The position numbers and the translations under genes are program-made. Under the pieces are notes generated by a model. That model made no database searches and was not told where the DNA came from. It was given only the letters and a program-made list of their open reading frames with translations. A stretch of DNA of 60,530 nt from Pseudomonas bohemica (GTDB lineage Bacteria; Pseudomonadota; Gammaproteobacteria; Pseudomonadales; Pseudomonadaceae): the NCBI RefSeq assembly GCF_002934685.1, contig NZ_NKHL01000118.1, positions 134,956 through 195,485 on the forward strand. The letters run 5' to 3'. Position 1 is the first letter of the stretch, and the number at the start of each line of letters is the position of its first letter. This document shows, one piece after another, positions 1 through 8,741 of the stretch.

Positions 1-164
1 CCGCTGGTACAGCGTTAATCTTCAGGGCCTGCCCCTGCTTTCGCTCTGTTCCTGATCTTCCGCCAGGCCAGTCCAGACACCGCAGAACGCGACTGGGGTG
101 CAGGCCGAGCAAACCATCGTAACCAGCGCCGAGAAATACATCCCACCGCTAAGCACTCCTATCC
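1..164. other. Intergenic stretch at window edge, no gene seen
   Basis: I see no convincing coding frame here. The open frame on the minus strand (22-417) overlaps the transporter gene at 165 out of frame and has no family resemblance. The stretch near 90-110 shares a short phrase (gcgact.gggtgcaggccga) with the non-coding DNA near 60090-60115, so both are probably copies of a dispersed intergenic repeat of this genome. Confidence 0.4.
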
Positions 165-1052
165 TCAACCCCCTTTCTTGCGCTGCTGCCAAGCCGCCGC
201 CAACCCACTCAGACAAATAATCGCAATCCCCGCCTGTGCCGTCAGCGAAGGCGCATGGTTGAACACGATAAGCCCCCAAAGCCCCGCGAACACAATCTGG
301 CAATACCCAAACGGCGCCAGCAACGCCGGTGCCGCAAAGCGAAACGCCTGGGTCAGCATCAAATGCGCAACCATCCCACAGGTACCCAGCGCCAGCATGA
401 ACGGAATATGCCTCCACTCCGGCGACTGCCAGAAGAACGGCACGATGGCACTCATCAACAGACTGTTGAACAGCCCCGCGAAAAAGTTGCTGGTGGTCGG
501 GCTGTCATGGGCCGCCACCAACCGCGTGAGCAACTGATAAAAGGCAAAACACAGCGCCGAACCCAACGGCAGCAGCACCGCAGGGGTGAACAACTCACCG
601 CCCGGATGCACGATCACCATCACCCCGCTGAATCCCACTATCACGGCAATCCACTGCCCCCGTGAGACTGTCTCCTTGAGCAGCGGCACCGACAGCGCCG
701 TCACCAACAGCGGCGAGAGGAAGTTGACCGCCGTCGCCTCGGCAATCGGGATGAACATCAGACCGCTGGTAAACAACAGACTGGTCCCCAGCAGACACAA
801 CGCCCGCAGCGCCTGCAGGCCGGGCCGTTTGGTGCGCAGCACACGCAATCCCGCCGACGGCATGAAGATGCAGGCCATCAGCCCTGTGTGCACCACATAG
901 CGCACCCACACCACCATCAGGATCGGGTAGAAGCCGGACAGGTATTTGGACAAGGTGTCGTGACTGGAAAACAGGAAGGTTGCCAGGACAATCAGTGCGA
1001 TGCCCTTGAGTGGCTGGTTGACGCCGGAGAGCGGCGTACTGGTGGTGCTCAT
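165..1052 (-). CDS. EamA/DMT-superfamily transporter
   Basis: This is an inner-membrane drug/metabolite transporter of 295 residues, the usual length for two EamA repeats of five helices each. Hydrophobic segments alternate with short loops along the whole protein, starting at about residue 15 (GIALIVLATFLFSS). A conserved-type acidic/aromatic helix end (VRYVVHTG) lies near residue 50. The ATG at 1052 has an AAGGGAAG ribosome site a few bases upstream. The substrate cannot be told from sequence; family members export amino acids or small metabolites. It stands alone, with 166 bases separating it from the phytochrome gene. Confidence 0.85.
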   Translation of the reverse strand: MSTTSTPLSGVNQPLKGIALIVLATFLFSSHDTLSKYLSGFYPILMVVWVRYVVHTGLMACIFMPSAGLRVLRTKRPGLQALRALCLLGTSLLFTSGLMFIPIAEATAVNFLSPLLVTALSVPLLKETVSRGQWIAVIVGFSGVMVIVHPGGELFTPAVLLPLGSALCFAFYQLLTRLVAAHDSPTTSNFFAGLFNSLLMSAIVPFFWQSPEWRHIPFMLALGTCGMVAHLMLTQAFRFAAPALLAPFGYCQIVFAGLWGLIVFNHAPSLTAQAGIAIICLSGLAAAWQQRKKGG

Positions 1053-1218
1053 CAGCTTCCCTTTGGCCTTGCGTGAATGCGTGGTCGGCCCCTGCCTCTG
1101 TGGGCATCAGGCTAGACAAGGAAAGAATATAGAAGCTGTCGTCAGATAACCAAACAAACCTCGACCGTTGTGCGTTTTTCAGAACAGCACGGCGCAAACC
1201 TTGATGCGGGTGCGATGT

Positions 1219-3441
1219 TCACGCTTGCATGGCCAGCGGCACTGTGAAGCGAAATACGCTGCCCTCGCCCGGCTCACTGCTGGCAGTCAACTCGCCGCCG
1301 TGGGCCCGAACGATTCCCTGGGAAATATACAGACCAAGCCCCGTGCCGCTCGGGTTGCCTTCACGAATGCGCCAGTAACGCTCGAAGACATGCGGCAACT
1401 GGTCCGGAGCGATTCCGGCGCCGGAGTCGGCAACGCTGATCAGCGCAACGTCACCTTCGGCCACCGCGATGACGCTGATACGCCCCTCTCTGGGTGTGAA
1501 CTTGATTGCATTGCCCACCAGATTCGACAGCACCTGAAACATTCGCTCCGGATCGGCCATGATCTTCAGCGTCGGCTCAGTGGAGAACGTCAGGTCGATG
1601 GATTTGTTCAGCGCCAGAGGCGTAAGCAATGACCAGGCATCTTCGAACAGCTGGCTGATCTCCACCGGATGCGGCGAAATCGAGTAGCGCCCGGCCTCGA
1701 TTTTCGAGGTGTCGAGCAGGTCCTCCAGCAAATTGGTCATGCGTGCCGTTGCGCGCTGCAAGGTGTTGATGGCCAAGTGCAGCCGTTTCGACGCAGGGCT
1801 GGCGTCCGCCGTGACCAGGCGTTGCATCATGCCGCACTGCATGACGATGGCGGTCAGCGGACTGCGCAGGTCATGGGAAACCACGGCTACCAGTTCATCC
1901 CGCGCTTGCACCGCATCTTTCTCGCGTAGCACCTGGCGCGACAGGTCAGACTCCAGGGCCGAGCGGCGCAGGTCCGACACCGCATACAACTCGCCCACGG
2001 TCCACGGCAATGATGTCCCGTCGACCTGTCGCTTCCACGCCTCGAAGGATTCTCGCGGCTGCAAACGGTCCGAAACGACAGCGTTCGACGCGTCCGGATT
2101 GCCGCTCCAGCGCACGCTTTCCTTGACCTCGGGGCGAAACCACAACACGGCATTGGCCACCGGCTTGGGCAGGCTGAAGGCCAACAGACCGCTGGCAACC
2201 GCATGATAATCCCGCGCTTCGGGGAACGACTCACTCAGGCTCGAAGTTCCAACGACCGGCGCCGGTTGCTGTTGGACCCAGCGCTGCAGCGCTCTCACCT
2301 GCTCCGCCGTCGGGCACTGACCGAACAGCTGCAATTGGTCATCGATGATCACCGCCGCGCCACCGGCATCGGCCAGGGTCAGCAGCTCATGAGGATGCTG
2401 GACCAGCCCCTGATACACGTCATTCTCGGCGTCGATCATGGCACTGGCGAGGCATTTGAGCAGCCCATCCTTGGCCTGTCGCTGACGCTGCGCCTGCAGG
2501 TTTTCCAGCGCGCTGATCTGCATTGATAGCACCTGGCCGATGGTCTGGCAGGCGGCGCGCAGCGCATGGGGCACTCGCAGCGGTTGACGATTGCCACAAC
2601 TGATCAGGCCCCACAGGCGCTCTTCCTTGAGCAGGGAGATACTCATCGACGACAGCACGCCCATGTTGCGCATGTACTGACGATGAATCGGCGAGACGCT
2701 GCGTAGCACAGCGTAACTCATGTCCAGTGGCTGGCCATTGTCCGGACGCAGCGCAGGCACCATTGGCGCTGGCACATATGCGGCATCGGGGATGATCCGC
2801 AGCCAGTTCAGGCGGTACAGTTCGCGCGCTTGTTCGGGAATGTCACTGGCCGGGAAAAACACGCCCTGATACGTACCGAGTCCGGGGGTGACGGATTCGG
2901 CAATCACCTGGCCATGACCCTGTTCTTGAAAGCGGTAGATCAGCACCCGGTCGTATCCGGTCAGCGCGCGGATCTCGTTGACGCTGATGTCATAGAGTTC
3001 CGCCAGGCTCTTGGCTGATTGCAAGCGACGCAGGATCCGGCTGAGGCTTTGCTCCGGACCTCGGGTCGGCGCCTGATCGGGCGGTGGCTCCAGCTCGACG
3101 AACAGCAAGCCGTCATGGCGATGAATCAGGCCGTCCAGCACTTGGCTGCCACAATGCAAGAGCAACGGATGGATGTCCTCCAACGCTCCACCGGCGACCG
3201 CTTCGCGCAGGGCCTGGGCCTCACCCTCACCGATCCAGGCCGACAGCGGCTGGCCGGCGCGCAGGTCATCGCCGCCGCTGAGCATCCGCGATGCATTGGC
3301 ACTGGCCTGCTGTACGGTCCATGACAGTTCGTCGACCGTCAGCAGCGCGCCGTGGGGCTGGATCGCGCCGGGGATCCGGATCGGCTCATCGGCGCAGTTC
3401 TGCAGCAACTCATTCAGATTCTGTTCGGTGGTGGAGGTCAC
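1219..3441 (-). CDS. bphP: Bacteriophytochrome sensor histidine kinase
   Basis: Red/far-red photoreceptor kinase of 740 residues. The order is PAS (about 1-120), GAF (about 140-310, with the chromophore-pocket motif PASDIPEQARELY), PHY (about 320-500), HisKA and HATPase. The biliverdin-attaching Cys is present at residue 16 in NCADEPIRIPGAIQPHG, as expected for bacterial phytochromes. The phospho-acceptor His lies in VVSHDLRSPL, followed by an N-box (NLVGNAIKF) and G-boxes (DSGAGIA, GTGLGLYIS). No receiver domain is fused and no response regulator gene lies next to it. I chose the GTG at 3441 because GTGA overlaps the bphO stop, giving translational coupling; an in-frame ATG at 3495 would overlap bphO by 58 bases. 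Confidence 0.92.
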   Translation of the reverse strand: MTSTTEQNLNELLQNCADEPIRIPGAIQPHGALLTVDELSWTVQQASANASRMLSGGDDLRAGQPLSAWIGEGEAQALREAVAGGALEDIHPLLLHCGSQVLDGLIHRHDGLLFVELEPPPDQAPTRGPEQSLSRILRRLQSAKSLAELYDISVNEIRALTGYDRVLIYRFQEQGHGQVIAESVTPGLGTYQGVFFPASDIPEQARELYRLNWLRIIPDAAYVPAPMVPALRPDNGQPLDMSYAVLRSVSPIHRQYMRNMGVLSSMSISLLKEERLWGLISCGNRQPLRVPHALRAACQTIGQVLSMQISALENLQAQRQRQAKDGLLKCLASAMIDAENDVYQGLVQHPHELLTLADAGGAAVIIDDQLQLFGQCPTAEQVRALQRWVQQQPAPVVGTSSLSESFPEARDYHAVASGLLAFSLPKPVANAVLWFRPEVKESVRWSGNPDASNAVVSDRLQPRESFEAWKRQVDGTSLPWTVGELYAVSDLRRSALESDLSRQVLREKDAVQARDELVAVVSHDLRSPLTAIVMQCGMMQRLVTADASPASKRLHLAINTLQRATARMTNLLEDLLDTSKIEAGRYSISPHPVEISQLFEDAWSLLTPLALNKSIDLTFSTEPTLKIMADPERMFQVLSNLVGNAIKFTPREGRISVIAVAEGDVALISVADSGAGIAPDQLPHVFERYWRIREGNPSGTGLGLYISQGIVRAHGGELTASSEPGEGSVFRFTVPLAMQA

Positions 3442-4091
3442 AGCAGCACTCCCGCGCGGTCCAGCCAACGTTCGAAGCAGGCGAAAGTGGCACATGCTGC
3501 GTCCACCACTTCACCGTTGTACGCGGGGTGCTCGAAGTCGGCCAGCTGTTTCAGGAAAGCTTTCCACAATCTCCCCGTATCCCGGCCGTAGACGTCGAGA
3601 AACTCGCCACCGCTCTCGGCGTCGATCCCCAATCTGTCGGCAATGATCCGGCGCAACACCTGGCCGCCCAGGGTCGCGCCTTCCATGACGTACATGATGC
3701 CGAGCAGATGGCCGTGGGTTTGCAGAGCGGGCAACGCGCTACACAGGGGTAATGTCTCGATTTGCCCATCGCTCAGGCCAAGCGCCCGTAAATCCTTGAC
3801 CAGTGCCGGGACCTTATAGCGTTCCGGGTCTGTGGTCAGCGGGCTCAGGAAGCACTCAAGATGTCTTTGCAGCGGCACATGAAAACCGTAATAGGCCGCG
3901 ATGATTTTTGTATACAGCGCGCGGTCGAGGTCGGCATGGGTCAGAGGCAGCCGCGCCTCCAGGGCCTTGTGCTGCATGGCCGTGGCGCTGCGCAGCATTT
4001 GCAGGGCGCTGACGGGCTGTGTCGGGCCGATGAGGAATGGCAACTCGGGGGTGGCTTCAACCAAGGGCGGTGGTATCCAGTGAGGTATCAA
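3438..4091 (-). CDS. bphO: Biliverdin-forming heme oxygenase
   Basis: Opens heme to biliverdin, CO and iron, supplying the chromophore to the phytochrome encoded immediately downstream. The protein is 217 residues. The candidate axial heme ligand is His41 in AMQHKALEARL, and the distal-helix glycine region appears as LLGIMYVMEGATLGGQ, a hallmark of bacterial heme oxygenases. The start is uncertain: the longest frame begins with TTG at 4091 and has no good ribosome site, and an ATG at 3998 would give a shorter protein that still contains the heme His. Stop and bphP start overlap by four bases, so the two are one operon. Confidence 0.88.
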   Translation of the reverse strand: MIPHWIPPPLVEATPELPFLIGPTQPVSALQMLRSATAMQHKALEARLPLTHADLDRALYTKIIAAYYGFHVPLQRHLECFLSPLTTDPERYKVPALVKDLRALGLSDGQIETLPLCSALPALQTHGHLLGIMYVMEGATLGGQVLRRIIADRLGIDAESGGEFLDVYGRDTGRLWKAFLKQLADFEHPAYNGEVVDAACATFACFERWLDRAGVLL

Positions 4092-4191
4092 ACTTCGAGT
4101 ATGCAGCTATCTGCCAGGTTCAAGGCAAATGGCTACCGCGCACATTAATGAGCGCGGCGCCAGGGTGTCAGCGAGTCGCTTAACGACCGGC

Positions 4192-5817
4192 TCAGAAGAT
4201 GTAATCGGTGGTCAGGAAGCTCGACTCGCGATTATGGATGATGTCGCTGATCAGCGCCTTGTTGCTCTCCTGAAACTTGGTCGCCACCAGCGTGCGGATC
4301 GAGAACACGCGCAGCGCGTCATGGACCGACAAGGTGCCCTCGGCGGAGTTCTTGCGGCCGTTGAACGGGAAGCTGTCCGGGCCGCGTTGGCACTGGGCAT
4401 TGATATTGATGCGGCCCACCTGATTGGCGAACGCATCCACCAGGCGCCCGACCTGCTTGGAGTCATTGCCGAAGATGCTCAACTGCTGACCGAAGTCCGA
4501 ATCCAGCACATATTCGATGACCGTTTCCAGATCACGGTAGGTCACCACCGGAACCACCGGACCGAACTGTTCTTCGTGATAGACGCGCATGTCCGGCGTC
4601 ACCGGATACAGCACGGCCGGGTAGAAGAACTGGTGATTGGTGATGCCGCCGCCTTCGTTAACCACCTTGGCGCCCTTGCTGACGGCATCGTCCACCAACC
4701 CTTGCAGGTAATCGGTCTTGCCCGGTTCTGGCAGCGGCGTCAGCGAGACGCCCGGTTCCCACGGCATGCCTGGCTTGAGCTGCGCCAGTTTCTCCTCGAA
4801 TTTTTCAAGGAAACTGCCGACCACGTTCTCGTGCACGAAGAGGATTTTCAAGGCGGTGCAACGCTGACCATTGAACGACAGCGAACCTGTGATCGCCTCG
4901 CTGACCGCGTTGTCGAGATTGACGTCGGGCAACACAATGCCGGGGTTCTTGGCGTCCAGCCCCAGAGCTGCGCGCAGACGATGCGGTTTGGGGTGCAGTT
5001 TTTTCAGGGCGCTGGCGGCCTTGTTGGTGCCAATGAAGGCAAAAACGTCGATCTTGCCGCTGGCCATCAGCGCGCTGACCGTCTCGCGGCCGCTGCCGTA
5101 GATCACGTTGATCACGCCGGCCGGGAAGCTGTCGCGAAACGCTTCGAGCAACGGACGAATCAGCAGCACGCCAAATTTGGCCGGTTTGAAGACCACGGTG
5201 TTGCCCATGATCAACGCCGGGATCAGGGTGGTGAACGTCTCGTTCAACGGGTAGTTGTAAGGGCCCATGCACAGCGTCACGCCGAGGGGCACGCGGCGGA
5301 TCTGGCCGAGGGTGTCCTGTTCCAGCTCGAAACGGCTGGAGCGGCGATCCAGTTCCTTGAGCGCATTGATGGTGTCGACGATGTAATCGCAGGTACGGTC
5401 GAATTCTTTCTGCGAGTCCTTGAGGTTCTTGCCGATCTCCCACATGAGCAGGGTGACCACGGCATCGCGTTGTTCGCGCATGAGCTTTAGGAAGGTCTCG
5501 ACATGATGGATACGGTCGACGACACGCATGGTCGGCCAGGCGCCCTGCCCCCGGTCATAGGCTTTGACGGCGGCATCCAGCGCGGTCATTGCCGTGTCGG
5601 CGTCCATCAATGGCGTGCTGCCCAATACCACCGACTCAAGCCCCGCATCGGTCTTCAGCGACACCGGACTGAGCACCGGCGCCAATGGCCCTTGCCATTG
5701 ATGCAGCTCACCATTGACCAGATACTCGCGCTGCTCGATGGCAGGCCCTGCGCGGAATTGCTCAGGAATTTCATCGGCGCTCGGGTACAGGTTGTCCAGG
5801 CGGTTTTGCAGGGTCAT
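4192..5817 (-). CDS. gapN: NADP-dependent glyceraldehyde-3-phosphate dehydrogenase-like aldehyde dehydrogenase
   Basis: Aldehyde dehydrogenase fold of 541 residues, closest by motif memory to the non-phosphorylating GapN group that turns glyceraldehyde-3-phosphate into 3-phosphoglycerate with NADP. The catalytic Cys is residue 320 in FNGQRCTALK, and the oxyanion Asn lies in PYNYPLNE. The general-base motif LELGGKN of canonical enzymes is replaced here by LGLDAKN, so the acidic residue is displaced by two positions. The ATG at 5817 follows an AGAGG ribosome site. It stands alone between the bph pair and uvsE on the same strand. The substrate assignment is inference; the fold is certain. Confidence 0.8.
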   Translation of the reverse strand: MTLQNRLDNLYPSADEIPEQFRAGPAIEQREYLVNGELHQWQGPLAPVLSPVSLKTDAGLESVVLGSTPLMDADTAMTALDAAVKAYDRGQGAWPTMRVVDRIHHVETFLKLMREQRDAVVTLLMWEIGKNLKDSQKEFDRTCDYIVDTINALKELDRRSSRFELEQDTLGQIRRVPLGVTLCMGPYNYPLNETFTTLIPALIMGNTVVFKPAKFGVLLIRPLLEAFRDSFPAGVINVIYGSGRETVSALMASGKIDVFAFIGTNKAASALKKLHPKPHRLRAALGLDAKNPGIVLPDVNLDNAVSEAITGSLSFNGQRCTALKILFVHENVVGSFLEKFEEKLAQLKPGMPWEPGVSLTPLPEPGKTDYLQGLVDDAVSKGAKVVNEGGGITNHQFFYPAVLYPVTPDMRVYHEEQFGPVVPVVTYRDLETVIEYVLDSDFGQQLSIFGNDSKQVGRLVDAFANQVGRININAQCQRGPDSFPFNGRKNSAEGTLSVHDALRVFSIRTLVATKFQESNKALISDIIHNRESSFLTTDYIF

Positions 5818-6016
5818 CTCTCTTTACCTCTTCCAGTCGGCAAACGTGCGAAACACACTACGCCACAGCTGGGCTGGAATGAAAAGAGTTGAGATGAATG
5901 TCACGGTGGCGTGACGAAAATGGCTCGCCGAGAATCAAAATCAAACCGAGGCATGTCATATCCCGGTCTGGCGTGTTGAAAGAACGCGCGGCGTTTTTTT
6001 CAGCCTCGTCCAGCCG

Positions 6017-7045
6017 TTAAACAGCAGAAGCCAGAAAACGCTGATAAAACCCTTCGGCAGCCAGATTCTTGTCCTTGGCTTCGAGCATGATGTCGAAGCG
6101 ATCCAGGAATTGCAGGGCGTAGTTGTTGGTCCAGTCGTTCCACATGCGATCGCTGTGCTGGTACAGGTCGCGCTTGTTGACCACCTTCAGCAGCTCGTCC
6201 ATTTCCAGCTTCTGCTCAGCCTTGAAGCCCAGGTCCTGAAGGCTTTCCGGCGGTTGGGAGTAATGCATGACCGGGCGCACGCCACGCCAGCTGTCGATGA
6301 TGCGGCTCACCCGCGGGTCTTCAGGGGCGATGTAGCGGCTTTCGTGAATCCAGCAGTGGTGAATGTCCAGCACTACGGGCGCCAGATCCGCCAGTTGCAG
6401 GCAGTCGTCGACGCCGTAGGTTTTCTCGTCGTTTTCGAAGGTAATGCATTTACGCGCCACTTCAGACAAAAGCGGCCATACCGCGCGCACGCCCTCACCC
6501 CCCAGCCGGCCGGCGATATGCACGTTGCATTTGAAGTCCTGAAAGCTCCGGCCGTACCCCATCATGCGGATCATGTCGGCGTGGTATTCGAACTCGGCGA
6601 GGCTGTTTTCGACCACCTCGGGCCGGTCGGAACCGAGGACGCAGAACTGCCCAGGGTGGAACGACAGGCGGATATCGGCGTTGCGCGCCCTGTCGCCAAT
6701 CGCCGCGAACAGCTGCTCCAGACGCGCCACGATGGGCCACTCTCGGTAAAACTGCGCCACCTGCGGATGGCTATAGAACGGCAGCAGGTCGCTGCTCAGA
6801 CGCAGCATTCTTCTGGCCTGGGGCAACTGCGCGACATAGCCCAGCAGGCGAATCTGCGCCGCGAGGTTGTGCTCGACGATGTCCAGCAGCTTTTCATGCG
6901 CCACCTGCAAGGTCACGCTGTCCATCCAGCGCAGAGTGGTGGTCCGCGGGTTGTAACCGCCCTCCAGCGCCTTGAGTTCCTTGAGCGACAGCGCGCGTTC
7001 ATGATGGCGGTACATGCAGGCGAAGCCGATGCGGGGTGTGTTCAC
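6017..7045 (-). CDS. uvsE: UV DNA damage endonuclease (UvdE family)
   Basis: Metal-dependent TIM-barrel endonuclease that nicks DNA 5' of UV photoproducts, starting an excision route independent of UvrABC. The 342 residues carry family landmarks: N-terminal RIGFACMYRHHERALSLKE, the metal-ligand segments FHPGQFCVLGS, ENDEKTYGVDD, LDIHHCW and the final HYSQPPE. I place the start at the GTG at 7045 because TAGGAA sits six bases ahead; the longer frame begins with an unsupported TTG at 7078. It is monocistronic, with a REP pair between it and the terC gene upstream. Confidence 0.85.
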   Translation of the reverse strand: MNTPRIGFACMYRHHERALSLKELKALEGGYNPRTTTLRWMDSVTLQVAHEKLLDIVEHNLAAQIRLLGYVAQLPQARRMLRLSSDLLPFYSHPQVAQFYREWPIVARLEQLFAAIGDRARNADIRLSFHPGQFCVLGSDRPEVVENSLAEFEYHADMIRMMGYGRSFQDFKCNVHIAGRLGGEGVRAVWPLLSEVARKCITFENDEKTYGVDDCLQLADLAPVVLDIHHCWIHESRYIAPEDPRVSRIIDSWRGVRPVMHYSQPPESLQDLGFKAEQKLEMDELLKVVNKRDLYQHSDRMWNDWTNNYALQFLDRFDIMLEAKDKNLAAEGFYQRFLASAV

Positions 7046-7139
7046 GAAGGTTCCTATGGTGGTATCGGACGCAGGCAAATCGTGTCTGCTTTGGAAGAAG
7101 ACTTTGCGTTCTTCCCAGGAGTTCGTGGTTTTTTCACGA

Positions 7140-7227
7140 CCTGTAGCAGCGCGCTTGCCCGCGAATGCGATGCGTCAGCCTGTGAAGTGTCGTCTGAGAT
7201 ACCCCTTCACAAGCGCGCTGCCACAGA
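7140..7227. repeat. REP pair (REPIN-like inverted repeat)
   Basis: Two inverted arms, ctgtagcagcgcgcttg at the left and caagcgcgctgccacag at the right, flank a short spacer. This is the doublet arrangement of Pseudomonas REP elements, mobilised in trans by a RAYT transposase that is not encoded in this window. Confidence 0.6.
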
Positions 7228-7252
7228 AGCTCTCCCGGCTTGAGCGGGAGAT

Positions 7253-7954
7253 TCAAACCTGCCGCTGATCCGCCACCGCTTGCCGCCGCGCATGCCGTCC
7301 CCGCCACAGCCCGACCAACAGGACTATCACCGCCGTGCCCGCGCTGGCGGCCCAATGCGTCCAGGGTTGCTGCGGGACCCAGGCTTGCAGCATCGGCTCA
7401 ACGACTGCCATGCCCCCGGCGATCCATCCGATCAACGCGCCGCCTGCTGGCACCAGCCACGGCAAACGGTGCAACGCGGCCAGCACCAGACGGCTGCCCA
7501 TGACGATGATCGGAATGCTGATCAACACGCCCGCCGCCACCAGATAGATGTTGCCGTCACCCGCCGCTGCCACGGCCAGGACGTTGTCCAGAGACATCAC
7601 CACATCAGCCACGATAATAGTGCGGATCGCCGTCCACAACCGCGTGCCGCCATCGAGGGTTTCGTCATCATCGTTTTGGTTGGCCACCAGCTTGATGCCG
7701 ATCCACACCAGCAACATCGCGCCCACCAGCTTGAGGAACGGTAACGCCAGCAGGTGCACCGCGCAGAACAGCAGAATCACCCGCAGTACGATCGCGCCCA
7801 GCATGCCGCCATAGATCGCCTTGCTCTGCAACTGCCTGGGCAGGCGACGGCAGGCCATGGCGATGACCACGGCGTTATCACCCCCCAAGAGTAAGTCGAT
7901 GGCGATGATCTGCGCCAGGGCGCTCCATAGCAGAGGGTCGTAAAGCCAGTTCAT
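7253..7954 (-). CDS. TerC-family integral membrane protein
   Basis: A 233-residue polytopic membrane protein. TerC proteins are linked to metal efflux or co-translocational metallation of exported proteins, in several bacteria manganese. The paired metal-site motifs are visible in two helices, LLLGGDNAVVIA (about residue 20) and VVMSLDNVLAVA (about residue 120). The start is the ATG at 7954 (MNWLYDPLLW) with AAGG upstream; the longer open frame would translate the leader. The gene is divergent from msrA across 277 bases. Confidence 0.85.
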   Translation of the reverse strand: MNWLYDPLLWSALAQIIAIDLLLGGDNAVVIAMACRRLPRQLQSKAIYGGMLGAIVLRVILLFCAVHLLALPFLKLVGAMLLVWIGIKLVANQNDDDETLDGGTRLWTAIRTIIVADVVMSLDNVLAVAAAGDGNIYLVAAGVLISIPIIVMGSRLVLAALHRLPWLVPAGGALIGWIAGGMAVVEPMLQAWVPQQPWTHWAASAGTAVIVLLVGLWRGRHARRQAVADQRQV

Positions 7955-7979
7955 GGAGGTAAACCTTATCGGACAAAAA

Positions 7980-8170
7980 GAGGAAAGATGCCGGTCAGCA
8001 ACGACACCGGCGAAACGATGGGATATACGAAGAGGACTGTCCTGGGGGCTCAATGCGTTGGAAATATCCGGCACAGGGTAACAATCGCCTAGGCAAATCA
8101 CCATCGAGCGCCTCCGCACTCGCTGATGAACGGCCTGACCAAGCGGCCCTTGCGCAGGCTCACGGCAGGC
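7980..8170 (-). promoter_or_regulatory. Structured 5' leader of the terC gene, candidate yybP-ykoY manganese riboswitch
   Basis: Reading toward terC, the leader holds a perfect seven-pair hairpin with a GGAG loop (8105-8122). Another strong stem overlaps TGCCTAGGCG (about 8087-8096). TerC genes in other bacteria are often preceded by the yybP-ykoY element, which is why I suggest it. I do not see the canonical GGGGAGUAGC loop clearly, so the identity is only a guess; the hairpin itself is seen. Confidence 0.25.
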
Positions 8171-8231
8171 GAGCAAACTGGGCCACGAATTGAACCCAGT
8201 GCGCTCAAAGCGCTACAGGAAGGATTGATCC

Positions 8232-8738
8232 ATGACCACACAAACCGAAACCGCCCTGCTCGCTGGCGGCTGCTTCTGGGGCATGCAGGACCTGCTGCGC
8301 CGCTATCCGGGCGTGCTGTCCACCCGGGTGGGTTACTCGGGCGGCGATGTTGAAAATGCCACCTACCGCAATCACGGGACCCATGCCGAAGCCATCGAAA
8401 TCGTCTTCGATCCGGCGCTGATCAGCTACCGCAAAATGCTCGAATTCTTTTTCCAGATCCATGACCCGTCCACCGCCAATCGTCAGGGCAACGACATCGG
8501 CCTGAGCTATCGGTCGGCGATTTTCTACCTCGATGAAGAACAGAAACGCGTCGCCGAGGACACGGTGAAGGACGTCGATGCCTCGGACCTGTGGCCAGGC
8601 AAGGTGGTGACCGAGATCAGCCCCGCGGGCCCGTTCTGGGAAGCCGAGCCTGAGCATCAGGATTACCTGGAACGCATTCCGAACGGCTACACCTGCCACT
8701 TCATCCGTAAAGACTGGGTGTTGCCCAAACGCGCTTGA
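8232..8738 (+). CDS. msrA: Peptide-methionine (S)-S-oxide reductase
   Basis: Reduces Met-(S)-sulfoxide in proteins back to methionine using thioredoxin. This 168-residue form carries the family active-site signature GGCFWG with the catalytic Cys at residue 14, and the substrate-pocket motifs GYSGGDVENATY and HDPSTANRQGNDIG. Unlike many MsrA proteins it has no evident C-terminal resolving Cys, since its other cysteine lies in NGYTCHF near the end. A GGAAGG ribosome site precedes the ATG. It is convergent with the 8742 gene, with only three bases between the stops. Confidence 0.93.
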   Translation: MTTQTETALLAGGCFWGMQDLLRRYPGVLSTRVGYSGGDVENATYRNHGTHAEAIEIVFDPALISYRKMLEFFFQIHDPSTANRQGNDIGLSYRSAIFYLDEEQKRVAEDTVKDVDASDLWPGKVVTEISPAGPFWEAEPEHQDYLERIPNGYTCHFIRKDWVLPKRA

Positions 8739-8741
8739 GCA

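Noticed and set aside
22..417. 131-codon minus-strand frame at the window edge
   Set aside because: It overlaps the DMT transporter gene out of frame and shows no family features.
4129..5490. 453-codon plus-strand open frame
   Set aside because: It is antisense to the GapN-like gene, which has clear family motifs; the frame is open because of high GC and codon bias.
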